The notes below the pieces were generated by a model, which saw only the letters and a list, made by a program, of their open reading frames with translations, was not told the origin of the DNA and searched no databases. From Drosophila persimilis (lineage: Eukaryota > Arthropoda > Insecta > Diptera > Drosophilidae): 64,000 bases of DNA. Below are positions 32,447 through 42,576 of this stretch, piece after piece; position 1 is the first letter of the stretch, and every line of letters begins with the position of its first letter. The stretch is from positions 27,071 to 91,070 of the forward strand of contig NW_020825626.1 in NCBI RefSeq assembly GCF_003286085.1, read 5' to 3'. The position numbers and the translations under genes are program-made.

Positions 32447-32954
32447 CAAATATCGGACATATTTTGAGTATCTACTGAAGAGTAGATGTAACACGGCCTT
32501 TATAGGTGATATATTTGGGAACAGAGCTGTATGCAATCCAGCTACGACAGACTGTTAGCTTTCACTGTCCTCCTCAGTGCTGACAGAGTATCCTAAGCTA
32601 AAATTGGTAGTGTAATCGACGTACAATCCTTTCTTTGATCTTTGGGAGTCAACCCTCCGATCTGTTTTATTGGTTTTTATATTCTGAATTTTAAAATTGT
32701 GTTTTGGGCTTTTGTAAGCCAAAAGCCGCGGAGCTGCGCTGCCAGTGACGCCGGCTCGAGGCATTCTTGAGTGAATCGTAATACGATCACCCAGAATGTC
32801 TGGGACTTTATTGTTACGTAAACACTAAAACAAAGTGTTACAGTGTGTATTCTTTAAGTACCGTCGGTACAGTGGGTATTCGAAATAATGAATACTTTAC
32901 GTGAATGTGTATATTATATTTAATTTAATATGAGCATACTACAGTAGATTTTAA
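32447..32954. other. Unassigned downstream DNA
   Basis: No coding sequence recognised. Short frames on the minus strand (32555-32764) have no family motif. AACACT/AGTGTT small inverted repeat near 32820. It could contain a decayed LTR. Confidence 0.4.
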
Positions 32955-33190
32955 AAGAAAAATGGGTAAATTGGTAGACCTTCATCTGATTGCAATACGC
33001 ACAATAAGCTCCCTTTGGATCAGTGCAATCCTTTCGAATCCATTGCTTAAACTCCTCATCGTGCAGCCAGGCATGACGAATTTTGGTTTATAGATTTTTG
33101 GCTGTCAGCTCTTGCTCTGTGGTATTCTTATTGATTACAACTTTTGTGAACGAGCGGGAAGCATATGCTACGGGCAATTGTTTATCTCCA
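32955..33190 (-). pseudogene. Gypsy RNase H scrap fused to a BED/zinc-finger-like segment
   Basis: Minus strand. From 33190 down: PVAYASRSFTKVVINKNTTE, the RNase H start of a Ty3/Gypsy element (compare 61470-61560). After a stop, from about 33085 to 32975: RHAWLHDEEFKQWIRKD then AYCAYCNQ, with the W...W...C-x2-C layout of BED/hAT-type zinc fingers. The two parts are in one frame apart from the stop. Both are fragments. Confidence 0.5.
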
Positions 33191-33193
33191 TAT

Positions 33194-33575
33194 TTATACT
33201 CGATACTCGAAATGAGTATAGGTGTATATTAGATTTGCGGTGAAAGTTTATATGTGTAACGTACAGAAAGAAGCCTTTCCGACTCCATAAAGTATTTATA
33301 TATTTTGATCAGCATCAATAGCCGAGTCGATTGAGCCATGTCTGTCTGTCCGTCTGTACGTCCGTAAGTCTGTCCGTCCCTATGAGCGCCTAGTGCTTGG
33401 AGACTATAAGAGCTAGAGCAACAACATTTTGTATCCAAACTTCTGTGATATGTCAATGTTACAAGTGTACTTCAAAACTTCGAAACGCCCCTTTCCGCCC
33501 CCACATAGGACGAGAATCTGTGGCATCCAATGTCAAAGATACGAGAAAACAAAAAACGCAGAATATGACTATATC
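33194..33575 (+). mobile_element. Helentron-like repeat, diverged 5' part
   Basis: Starts TATACTCGATACTCG and follows the family through the microsatellite (33338-33380) and one TTCCGCCCCCACATAGGACG module, with many substitutions. It lacks the 3' hairpin end and is clearly older than the copies at 22005 and 59641. Confidence 0.75.
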
Positions 33576-33877
33576 ATGTTTGTGATGTCAAGCGTTTTAG
33601 GCACCTATTTGTGTTCAAAATAAAATAGAGAACTAGGTTAAACTTTATAATATTTATTTGATTTTGTGGCTGAGCTGAAGTTGATTGCTTGCTAGGGCCA
33701 GATAGGTAAGAGGTATGCAACCGATGCGCAAAGGGGTTAGCATGGAACTAACAGACGAAGGCGGCAGATCAAATGTGATTGCCGAAGTGGCGGCGGCAGA
33801 GAGCGGCAGAGGCTCACTCTGCTCATACAATAACAATGCTTAAATTTACGTTGGGAGCTAGTCTTTCAGCAGAATCC

Positions 33878-34924
33878 TTAAGGGGCAGTAAACGATTCCA
33901 GACGATTGTAGTTCAGCTTCGTTAGGTCAGGCTCGAGGATTTGCACATGGGGGCCGCCCAAAAGCAGATGAGCAGGAGTCAAAACGTCTAAATCATCAGG
34001 ATTTTCTGAAAGCGAGAGCAAAGGGCGAGAGATAACAATTGCAGCGATCTGACAGATCAGAGTGTGCAGCTCGTCGAAGCTAAGCAAAGATGGTCCAACT
34101 GAGCGGTACAGGTGATATTTTGCGGTCTTCACGGCCGCTTCCCACAACCCGCCAAAATGCGCAGAGCTGGGTAGGATGAAACGTTAGTCGATCAAGTCAG
34201 CCAAGCAAGATTCATGGACCTCCTTCATATGCGGTTCGCTCAGACAAAGCTTCTTTAGCTCCAGAAGCTCCGACCAAATTTGGCTTGGCATTCCTCGAGT
34301 GGAAGTAAAACGCTTTATTGCGCCTAGAAACGTTGCGGTGGTCCATGTGTATAGACTTAGAAGTGAAGCAGATGAATACTCTAATGTAGCACTTGATCGG
34401 AGGCCTCGTGCGGATTTCTGATCGGTAGAAAAAAGGTCCATAGTAATCTACTCCAGGGACTTCAAAAGCTCAAGATCCTTTCAAACGTTCCTTAGGTAGG
34501 TCTCCCATGATGTGTTCAACCATGCGCGGCCTATTCCTGAAGCATCTCACACACTTGCTGACGACCCTTGACCCTGTCCGGCATGGAGGTTTCTTTCGTG
34601 ATAATATTTTATCAGCGCAAAGGTAATGGAATGTCCCTTTGGCAGAATGAGTGGGTGATGAGCGTCAAATCCTAGCGATGAGTTGCCAAGACGACCTCCA
34701 ACTCTAAGTAGTCCAGAATGATCGATGAACGGGATGAGCGAACTAATAGAGCTGGATTTCATGACTTGGTCATTTCGCCGAATCTCCTTTATGTCCATCC
34801 ACAAGTTTGCCAGCTGAATGTGTCGAATTAGAAGATGCGTTCCTTGGCGAATATCAGAAACGGTGAGTCCTGGATGCCTAAAACGATGTATAAATGCATC
34901 TATGTAGGCGAATGTGCGTTGCAT
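33878..34924 (-). pseudogene. BEL-B integrase, fragmented
   Basis: 34924-34547: linker and zinc domain with GLLRVGGRLGNSS, LILPKGHS and the HERNLHAGQG His pair. A deletion then leads to 34441-34184, a core piece including SLYTWTTATFLGAIKRFTSTRG. 34147-33878 has MWEAAVKTAKYHL with the third catalytic Glu, and LTPAHLLLGGP typical of BEL integrase C termini. The first two catalytic Asp residues are lost in the gaps. Confidence 0.7.
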
Positions 34925-35515
34925 GCGAAAGAATAAATTCGCACATTAACATCCGGACGTCAGATCGGCCTGTGGAGATTTGATTAGCAATACTTTCTTA
35001 CGAAACTCCAAAGTTGCTATGTCGTTAGCAGGAGATACAGGCCACTTATCCTTGGACCCTAGCAAAAAGGGAGGGCCGTGAAACCATAGTTTTTACTGGA
35101 GAAGATGGCTGGGAAGCGAGCCTCTCGAGAGGAACATAGCGCCATTCCATGGCTGCCGTTAACTCCCGAATTGATGCCACGAAAACTTGAAATTCAAGAT
35201 AATGCTGTTGACGAATCCGATCAGCAATAGAACCGACCTGTAAAGATTCCCATGTCCTTTACATTCTGCATGATTTTTGCAAGCAAATGAGCTCCACTTA
35301 ATTCCAGCTTAGGAATCGATATGGTCTTTTGTTCGGAGCAGAACCCAGCCGATTAGCTGCCTGCCAAATAGCACCTAATTCTTGGCCCTCAGCCGCTTAT
35401 TTTGTTGTTTACTTATGTCTTATGTCACTCATTTGTTTGTTAAAGCTTTGCGCGTGCTTGCCCTGCTAAACGCTCTCTGCCAGCTCGCTCTTCGCTATCT
35501 CCGCTTTGCGTCTGC
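34925..35515 (-). pseudogene. BEL-B gag and RNase H remnants joined by a deletion
   Basis: 35515-35345 reads as the gag stretch ending in the AIWQAANRLGSAP region of copy 1. It continues without a break at about 35345 into an RNase H stretch with TISIPKLELSGAHLLAKIMQ (Glu motif) and a following SDSS-like Asp motif. Roughly 3 kb of protease and RT is missing. Many stops follow to 34925. Confidence 0.6.
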
Positions 35516-35709
35516 CTACCGACGTCAGCCGAGCGAAGCTGCGCTCAGCGATCGGAGCGGCAATGTAAAGGGCAGGCAAGCCACACTTGCAATTTGGATG
35601 TCACGCATTAAAGAACATATCTTAATTTTATTTCTGCGCCGAGTTCTATTTAATTCGAAATAATTAGTCGGCCGATTGGGGATAAAAAACATTATCTCCA
35701 CATAAAATT

Positions 35710-35727
35710 TGGTGACCCCGACGTGAT
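35710..35727 (+). promoter_or_regulatory. BEL-C primer binding site (tRNA-Trp)
   Basis: TGGTGACCCCGACGTGAT complements 18 bases at the 3' end of Drosophila tRNA-Trp including CCA (tRNA sequence from memory). It marks the LTR/internal boundary. Confidence 0.8.
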
Positions 35728-36056
35728 CTCTGAGATGCAGTGTCAAATAATAATCATTCGCGATCGACATTCGTTAGCCTTAGCAAATTTTCGGCGGTTA
35801 AGCACAATTCGGTGCTAAAACATACTTACATACACCTACATACACGCATTGCTGGCTATTAATTTCTCTGTCGCGACAATTCGGTCAGTGAAGTGCAGCG
35901 AACTCACTAATACACACAATCGGAGTACAAAGCGGAATCGGACAGCTCGCACAGCTAAAGGCATTAGCTGTAATCCCATTGCTTTCGGTTCCCACGTTTA
36001 TACGTATACAGGGTGTCTTTTTCGGTCGTGCTGAGTGACTCTTTTAAAACCTCAAC

Positions 36057-37300
36057 ATGGCAGCACCTGAGCCTACCAATGACGCGAACGCAGCAATGCC
36101 GAGTGATGTAGATTTCTACAAGCACAAGGCCGAGTCCATCGCGCGCCAACTAAAGGCCATGGATCGCTTTCTCACCAAGGAAGAGCTTGCCGAGTTAGAT
36201 GAGGCAGAACTTCAAGTTCGCTTAGAGCAAATCGAGCGAATGAATGCGGATTTCGATGCCGCTCAAACGAGCCTCGAAAGGCTGTATTTCCTGCAGTTAG
36301 CAGTTAGACTTTTCGAATGTTTATGTCAAGGTTAGGTCCAGGCTGTCGTGTGGGTCGATGGCTGCTCGCACGCTAAATGTTGCCAATTCAACGGCTCGGC
36401 ATACTCTCGAGGGGAATTCGTCGTTGTTCGCCTATAATAGTATAGGCCGTTCTCGAATGCCCGAGTTGCAGCTTCCGCGATTCGGTGGGAACTACTTGGA
36501 TTGGCCAGAATTCCACTCAATGTTCTCGACAATGGTGCACAAAGACCATCGTATACCAATCATCGAAAAATTCCAATATCTTCGTGGATGTCTAGATGGT
36601 TCTGCGCTGGATACGATTCGTTCCTTGGAACTTTCTGAGGAGAATTACGACAAGGCATTGAATTTACCAATGTTGCGATTCGATAATAAACTGTTACATT
36701 TTCAGGCACACGTCAAGGCTATTTTCGGGCTGCAAGGGGTGGAGAAGGGCTCGGCTTGCGCGCGCTCAGCGACAAAATCAATTCGCACTTGCGTGCACTT
36801 CAAACCTTGGCGACCCCGCAGGAGATTTCCGATGGGTTGCTGATCTTCATCATAGGCACGAAATTGGACCACAAGACCAAGGAGAAATGGGAAGAGAACT
36901 TGCCGACGTCATGATTGCCTCGGTGGTCAAGCATGGCCTCATTCTTGGAAGCAAGATGTCGGATGCTGGAAAATTTGGGATCGGCTATGGTAACAATTCC
37001 TAGCCAGCAGGTGGGAGAAAGTAATCCTAGCACCCTAATCACTTCCATTAACGATTATAATAACTCAACATGCAAGTATTACAAATCCTCCGACCACTAC
37101 ATATCCCGATGCCAGGCATTTCTAGAGCTCCCTGTTTTTTCTCGATACAAGGAGGTGAAAAAGCGCCATTTATGTCTAAACTCCCTCAACAAAGGCCATT
37201 CATTGCAACGCTGCAAGTCAGGGGTATGTCGAAATTGCCCAGCCAGGCATCACACACTGCTCCACATGCAGTCGGGCGCTGGGCCCCTGCGAGTGCCCTA
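36057..37300 (+). pseudogene. BEL-C gag, copy A
   Basis: ATG at 36057. The first frame ends at 36335; the natural continuation (VRTRLSRELMAAR region) is in the frame of 36358-36843, so a frameshift lies near 36310. The DUF1759-type gag domain includes PELQLPRFGGNYLDW and the FQYLRGCLDGSA motif. Another break follows near 36785. Knuckles near 37070-37270 are degraded: CKYYKSSDHYISRC has lost a Cys, while CLNSLNKGHSLQRC and CRNCPARHHTLLH remain partly recognisable. Confidence 0.7.
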
Positions 37301-37329
37301 GTAGCAATCAAATATACTAGCCCTCCCCC

Positions 37330-38136
37330 CTCGAGTCAGAAATCTCTGCCTAGCCAAAACGTGCTATGTTAGGGGCCGTTTTGGATCGCTTATTCCATGT
37401 CGTGCCATTTCAGATTCCGCTTCTCAGGTTAACTTTATAACATCGAGACTCGCCAATCAGCTGCAGTTAAATCCTCACCCGTCTCACGTTCAAATCGCCG
37501 GTATTGGAGAGTCAATTCTACCATCCAGCAAGGCTGTAGACATCGTCCTGCAATCTCAAGACGAAAGCTATCACGGTTTTCTCTCTGCAATTATCACTGC
37601 CTCAATCACAGGAATGCAGCCTAACTTCGGCCTAGACGCAAGTATGAGGAAGTATTAAAAACTCTGAGAAAGCCCCTGTCATCTCCGCTTGCGAGACTAA
37701 TTTGTGCGATATTGTGCGATCAATTTCGGAGGAAGATGTTCATTGCGAACAGGATTTCGTCGGAGATTACTCCGTGCGTTTGCCAACCAAATTCTGTCTA
37801 GAGGAATTAACAGAATCGTATCAGCAGGCGCTACGTATTTATCTCAATTTGGAGAGGAAGCTAGCAAAAAATGCACAGCTTAAGGCAAAATATATGGAGT
37901 TTCTCCAAGAGTATCGTGATTTAGGACACATGTCGCCAGCTTCGCGGCAGTCAGACCTCCCGCAGTACTTCTTGCCTCACCATTGCGTCCACAAGCAGGA
38001 TAGTACAACAACCAAATTACGCGTAGTGTTCGATGGATCTGCCAAAACAGCGCCTGGAGTATCACTGAATAATGCGCTAATGGCTGGACCCACCATCCAA
38101 CCTAAAATTCTGATAACTCTACTTCGTTTCCGCTTT
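37330..38136 (+). pseudogene. BEL-C protease and N-terminal RT, truncated
   Basis: Protease frame with SDSASQVNFITSRLA (Asp codon at 37413, DSAS where active BEL proteases have DSGS), ending near 37660 with a frameshift. RT N terminus 37702-38136 includes LERKLAKNAQLKAKYMEF, LGHMSP, TKLRVVFDGSAKT and ALMAGPTIQ. It stops one step before the metal-binding motif A, where the Helentron-like repeat begins. Confidence 0.7.
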
Positions 38137-38137
38137 T

Positions 38138-38613
38138 TATACCCGATACTCAAAATGAGTATTGGGGTATATTAGATTTGTGGTAAAAGTGGATGTGTGT
38201 AACGTCCAGAAGGAAACGTTTCCGACCCCATAAATTATATATATTCTTGATCAGCATCAATAGCCGAGTCGATTGAGCCATGTCTGTCTGTCCGTCTGTC
38301 CGTCCCCATCAGCGCCTAGTGCTCAAAGACTATAAGAGCTACAGCAACGATGTTTTGGATCCAGACTTCTGTGATATGTCACTGCTACAAGAATATTTCA
38401 AAACTTTGGCACGCCCACTTCCGCCCCCATAAAGGGCGAAAATCTGTGGCATCCACAATATTGCAGATTCGAGAAAACTAAAAACGCAGAATCATAGATA
38501 ACGACCGTATCTATCAGATTGCTGAATCTGGATCAGATCAGATAATTTTTATAGCCAAAAGGAACAAATCAATTTGCACTGGCTACGCAGCGCCCGACGT
38601 CACGCTCAGACTG
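38138..38613 (+). mobile_element. Helentron-like repeat inserted in BEL-C RT, 3' truncated
   Basis: 5' end TATACCCGATACTC follows a TTTT run, then a microsatellite (38282-38306) and one internal module. It breaks off at CACGCTCAGACTG, before the terminal hairpin, joined to unrelated DNA; the rest of BEL-C pol is also gone, so one deletion removed both. Confidence 0.75.
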
Positions 38614-38984
38614 TTTTTGGCAGCACCGTGACACACAGACACAAGTCACACGGACACATATATCGAACGGCTAGGCAGAGGCAGTTACCAAAACATTCCA
38701 CGGAAGGCTCTAATATAACAAGATATACGGGGGCTATATGAACGAGTATTTATTGGGACACTGCCACTAATTCCATTTGAGGTTAGGTTCGCACGCGGTT
38801 CCCGAATTCCGCACTGGCAGCGTCGATTTGGTGTCTCTGACCCAGCCTGACCGTGGGAACATGGGATTTCGGGACTACGATGATTTCCTAGGCCATAACA
38901 CCGCCAGTAACACGGCAAAACCTTTCTCTTGACCCGATCAGCCGGCCGGCTCGCGCAGCAAAAGTTCGATGATCTGACGAGCTG
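38614..38984. other. Unassigned segment
   Basis: Present only in unit 1. No gene recognised; a 77-codon minus-strand frame (38685-38918) has no motif. Deleted from units 2 and 3. Confidence 0.4.
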
Positions 38985-40303
38985 ATCAGCTGGCGGCTTA
39001 AATGACTTGAAAGCTCCGGTAGCAGCTTTTTGACCTTGCTACTATTAAGTCGATGTAAAATAGCCGCTATTCTGTGAAATATGCAGACTAGGTGGCAATT
39101 CTATGTTTGGGAAAAGCAGAAATCGAAAGTGGGGATAAGCTACTTTTCATGACACAGTTAAGTCACACTATAATATTTACCCCTTTTTGGAATAGGCACC
39201 AAAACCGATAGAGGAGCTGGATGGTTTTAGTTTTTTTTCTTTTTCGCAGGTCGTCTCTCTTTCTCCCGGCAGCGGCGCCACGGTACATACAGGTATACGT
39301 AACCGTATTAAAAAAGGTGGCTACTAGAGCACCAAAGGGAAAACCACAAGAGTATGCATTAAACTGACATTTAGCGGCCGATAGTGCGTACTCACTTTTA
39401 TAGGTATATTTATTATTGAATATTTTTTGAATTATTGAATATTATTCAAGTGCTGGGCCTGTATAGAGTCTTTGGCTTTACTGCGAACTATGTCGAAGGA
39501 ATCTTCTCGCGAAAATTGGACGCCGCGGGGCTAAGTTCTCCGTACTACGAGACACCACCATTTCGGTTTGGGCAACACAAGGTATAAATATATTAGATAT
39601 ATATACAGCAAATGCAACAAAAAAAAAAAAATACAAAAAAAAATCAAAGCCAATGGATATAGATATAGATATCAAAACAATTTAGGAGCCATGCAATCGT
39701 TTTTGGGTGAGAATAGAGTAAAAGCGGATTGCATAGTTTTCGGGTAGGGAAGGGACAGGAAGGGGGTAGCCTACTTATAATTTAAGTCCGTGGCAGGATA
39801 AATAATCCCTCATCCAGCGAAGTATTGTATCCACAGAAGTATTGGGGATGAAGAACGTGCTGGATTAGTTCCACTAGCCATCAGGTAGTATGGGAGTCCG
39901 AAGTCACCTAGGCTTACCGAGGGTTGCAAATTAATTAGGGGCAATCTCCGTAGAATTTCATCCAAAACGATTTGGAATGCGCTCTCCTTTCCTGCAGTAG
40001 TGTTCTCGCTTAGTTCCTATAACAATCTTCAACTAGTTGATAGGCTAAGCTCGACCCACGGAGTTATACCCAATATATGTTATAAACTTCCAGTTTATCG
40101 GACCTACTGCACGCCAATATACCCTACACGTTACTAGGCATTGTAGACCATGATGAGCTTACAAGGATCCACAGTATCCAATGGATATCTTGCAGAGGAA
40201 AGACGAGCAAAACAAAAACAACAAAAAAAACGGTCTAGCAAGGATAAAAGTCAGGTGTTACTTTTGACCAAGGTATTTCCTTAAATGGGGCAAGCCGGAT
40301 CGG

Positions 40304-40321
40304 GCCCCACGTTGGGCGCCA
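40304..40321 (-). promoter_or_regulatory. Gypsy-D primer binding site (tRNA-Lys), unit 1
   Basis: The plus strand reads GCCCCACGTTGGGCGCCA, identical to the 3' end of Drosophila tRNA-Lys(CUU) with CCA (from memory), so the minus strand is its PBS. Found identically at 50135-50152 and 53648-53665. Confidence 0.75.
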
Positions 40322-40858
40322 AAAAAGGGTTAAATGTAGCATATCACCTACAACGATTGTTGTGTGTGGCTGTGTCACTCGAGCTGGTCGGGGGTGTTCC
40401 GGGCAGGACTGGTGCACGCGCTGGCTCCGGCTATATGGTCGGTAGTATGGGGGGTTCCTATACTTGTCCTTTCCTTCACTTGCTCGCATCGATGCCTCAT
40501 TTTATTTCTTTTCACGTGCACTACCTTGCTTCGGACCGTACGCCTGCTATCAGGGCGTTGGGGGAAGAGGATGAGGAGGCTGGGGGAATTAGAAGGGATA
40601 AAGAAATTAAAGGGAAAGAGAAGTTGGCCTCCGCCATGCATATCTGACCCGTCGGGTAGCTGTGCTGGTGTTGATTGCAACAGCCATGGCCCTCCCAACC
40701 TTGACCATCCAAATTCCTGAGGCTCACGGATGATCCCTTTTCTCGGCGGGGTCATACCCAATTCTCCCACACTAATCCCTGAATGGCTCCTAAGCAAAGA
40801 TTTTCTAGCACATAGACATTTTACAAACGGGGTTTATTATATCCTAAATTCATTTACA
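40322..40858 (-). repeat. Gypsy-D LTR, unit 1
   Basis: About 537 bp between the PBS and the polypurine tract TGGGAAAGAGAAG (minus strand, 40871-40859). Starts TGTAAATG on the minus strand; the other end is not a clean CA, so boundaries are approximate. Overlapping open frames of 60-140 codons inside it are not conserved proteins. Confidence 0.55.
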
Positions 40859-41371
40859 CTTCTCTTTCCCACACTAACAACAAACAAAACCTTAGAGCAA
40901 ACTGAAATAAATCGATTATTCTAATGCCATATATGTGTACTAAAGATAATCATAGAAATAAATAATATAATTAGAAATAAGTTCACATATATACATAATT
41001 TACATACATAAAATTTATAAATATACCGAAATATTTTTACGGCTTTGCAGATAGGAACGGCTCCATATAACATACTGCTCGTTTGGGATCTGGTAGGGTC
41101 GCTTTTAGTTTAGTTTGTTTTCTTTCGGTTTTATTACATTTTCTTTTGCTTTGACAAAAAGAACAGCTGGATTTTTAGTCAATTATTAGAGTATTGAACT
41201 TTAATTAATATTGATAAAATTTAAATGTTATTTGAATATAAATGCAGAATTGTATATTTTTATGGTTTATATTTATGTATGGTCATACTAAAAATGATTA
41301 AGAATTGCAAATCTTTAACCTATCCTTATGGACTTTCTGAGTTTTGTTTTTATTATCGGAGATTATGACGT

Positions 41372-41472
41372 TCGAACGCACGCACCCCTTTTCTTTCTTC
41401 GCATTAAAATAAAAAAAATTGCAGTCACCCAAAATCGGTATTGTTATTTAGAAAAACTATTCTAAAATTTCA
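41372..41472 (+). repeat. Pao copy 2 truncated 5' LTR, with PBS after it
   Basis: Only the last 100 bases remain, from CGAACGCACGC to AAAATTTCA. The junction GACG/TTCGAACG shares TT with both sides. The tRNA-Asn PBS is at 41473-41493. Confidence 0.8.
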
Positions 41473-42576
41473 TGGCGCCCCCGGGTGGACTCGCAATTTA
41501 AACGTATATATTAATTCAAGTGGAAAGGCAAAAAGTGACAGTGACACAGTGAAGATACATACATAAATAGCCAAAATCTATTGTACATACATACATACAT
41601 GTACATGCATATGTGCTGCAGCTAAATTGCCAAAGTGACCGCGACGTGTGTGCAAATAACTAAACAAACCAAACTAAAAATCACCGCGTCGGTCGTGCAA
41701 TACCCTGTCTGCAGCTACATATACAAGAGGAGAGTACAGCACCTGGAATTTCCTATCTTCCCAAGAGGTATTTGTGCAAAAAATTGAAAGCTCGAGTGAA
41801 GACGAAAGATTAAAAAACTCGCAATTATTGTCTTGTGCTGAAACAATTGCACCTCGCTTTCAATTCTTGGCACATACGTATGACATAGTAGAGCTAGATT
41901 GCATGCTGTAGTTAGAGTTGAGCATATATATTAATACATATATACATACATATGTACATCTAACCCTCTTGGACGCAAAACCTACACATATACATAACTC
42001 ATTTTTACTGCAATCGCTGTCGCCCCTTTCCCCTTTCTCGTTTTCGTTGTGTCAAATATATGTATAGTTGGGTCGTTGGCCAAGCACGCATACCAATACG
42101 CAGCTGCAGCGGTGAATTTTTTCGTCTCGCTTTCGCTCTTCACCTTATGCTTATCGTTGTTCTTTTGTTTGGCGCGCTTGATCCAAACCAAACACCAAGT
42201 GACGCGCTACCCTGTTTTCGTCGGGTATATTCGTTTGGTGTCAGTAGGATCCAATTATCAATTAAGACAAAGTCGTGCCTCGCGAATCAATTTAGCGTCG
42301 ATCGTTGTCGGTTCATACGCATACACAACATTAATTCTTCAGAACTGCAGCGGTGAAATTTTTCGTTTTCGCTTGTCACCATTGCTGTTCGTTGCTATTC
42401 TTGTGTGGTTTTCGTGTACGCGCCAGCCAAGCGACGCTCTACCCTAAATTTGTCGGGTATATTGGTTTTTCACCTCGTTTGGGTACAATTACCCATTATT
42501 TCATTGAGTGCCTCGGCATTAAATACGATTATTAGAAACGATCTTTCGCCTTCAGTTGCTTGTATTGAGAATCAAT

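Larger units (their letters stand above)
33640..35515 (-). mobile_element. BEL-type element BEL-B, inverted decayed copy 2
   Basis: From right to left: gag piece (35515-35345) joined by deletion to RNase H, then linker, zinc domain, integrase and a probable 3' LTR (about 33640-33850). Gag matches 12925-13050 of copy 1. Protease and RT are absent. Confidence 0.7.
35516..38137 (+). mobile_element. BEL-type element BEL-C, copy A
   Basis: A probable piece of 5' LTR (35516-35709), PBS, leader, gag, protease and the start of RT, cut at 38137 by a Helentron-like repeat. Two further, more deleted copies at 48050 and 51444 belong to the same tandem array. Gag and protease frames carry old frameshifts. 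Confidence 0.75.
38985..41371 (-). mobile_element. Gypsy-D fragment A: integrase end, LTR, PBS and leader
   Basis: On the minus strand, from 41371: the last codons of integrase to a stop near 41301, an A/T-rich 3' UTR, a polypurine tract (40859-40871), an LTR (about 40322-40858), a PBS, then about 1.3 kb of non-coding leader. No gag follows; the leader meets BEL-C in tail-to-tail orientation. The left end is cut at 41371 by the second Pao element. Confidence 0.65.

Noticed and set aside
40304-40321. tRNA-Lys gene fragment
   Set aside because: Only the last 18 bases with CCA are present, at the LTR edge; this is a primer binding site.
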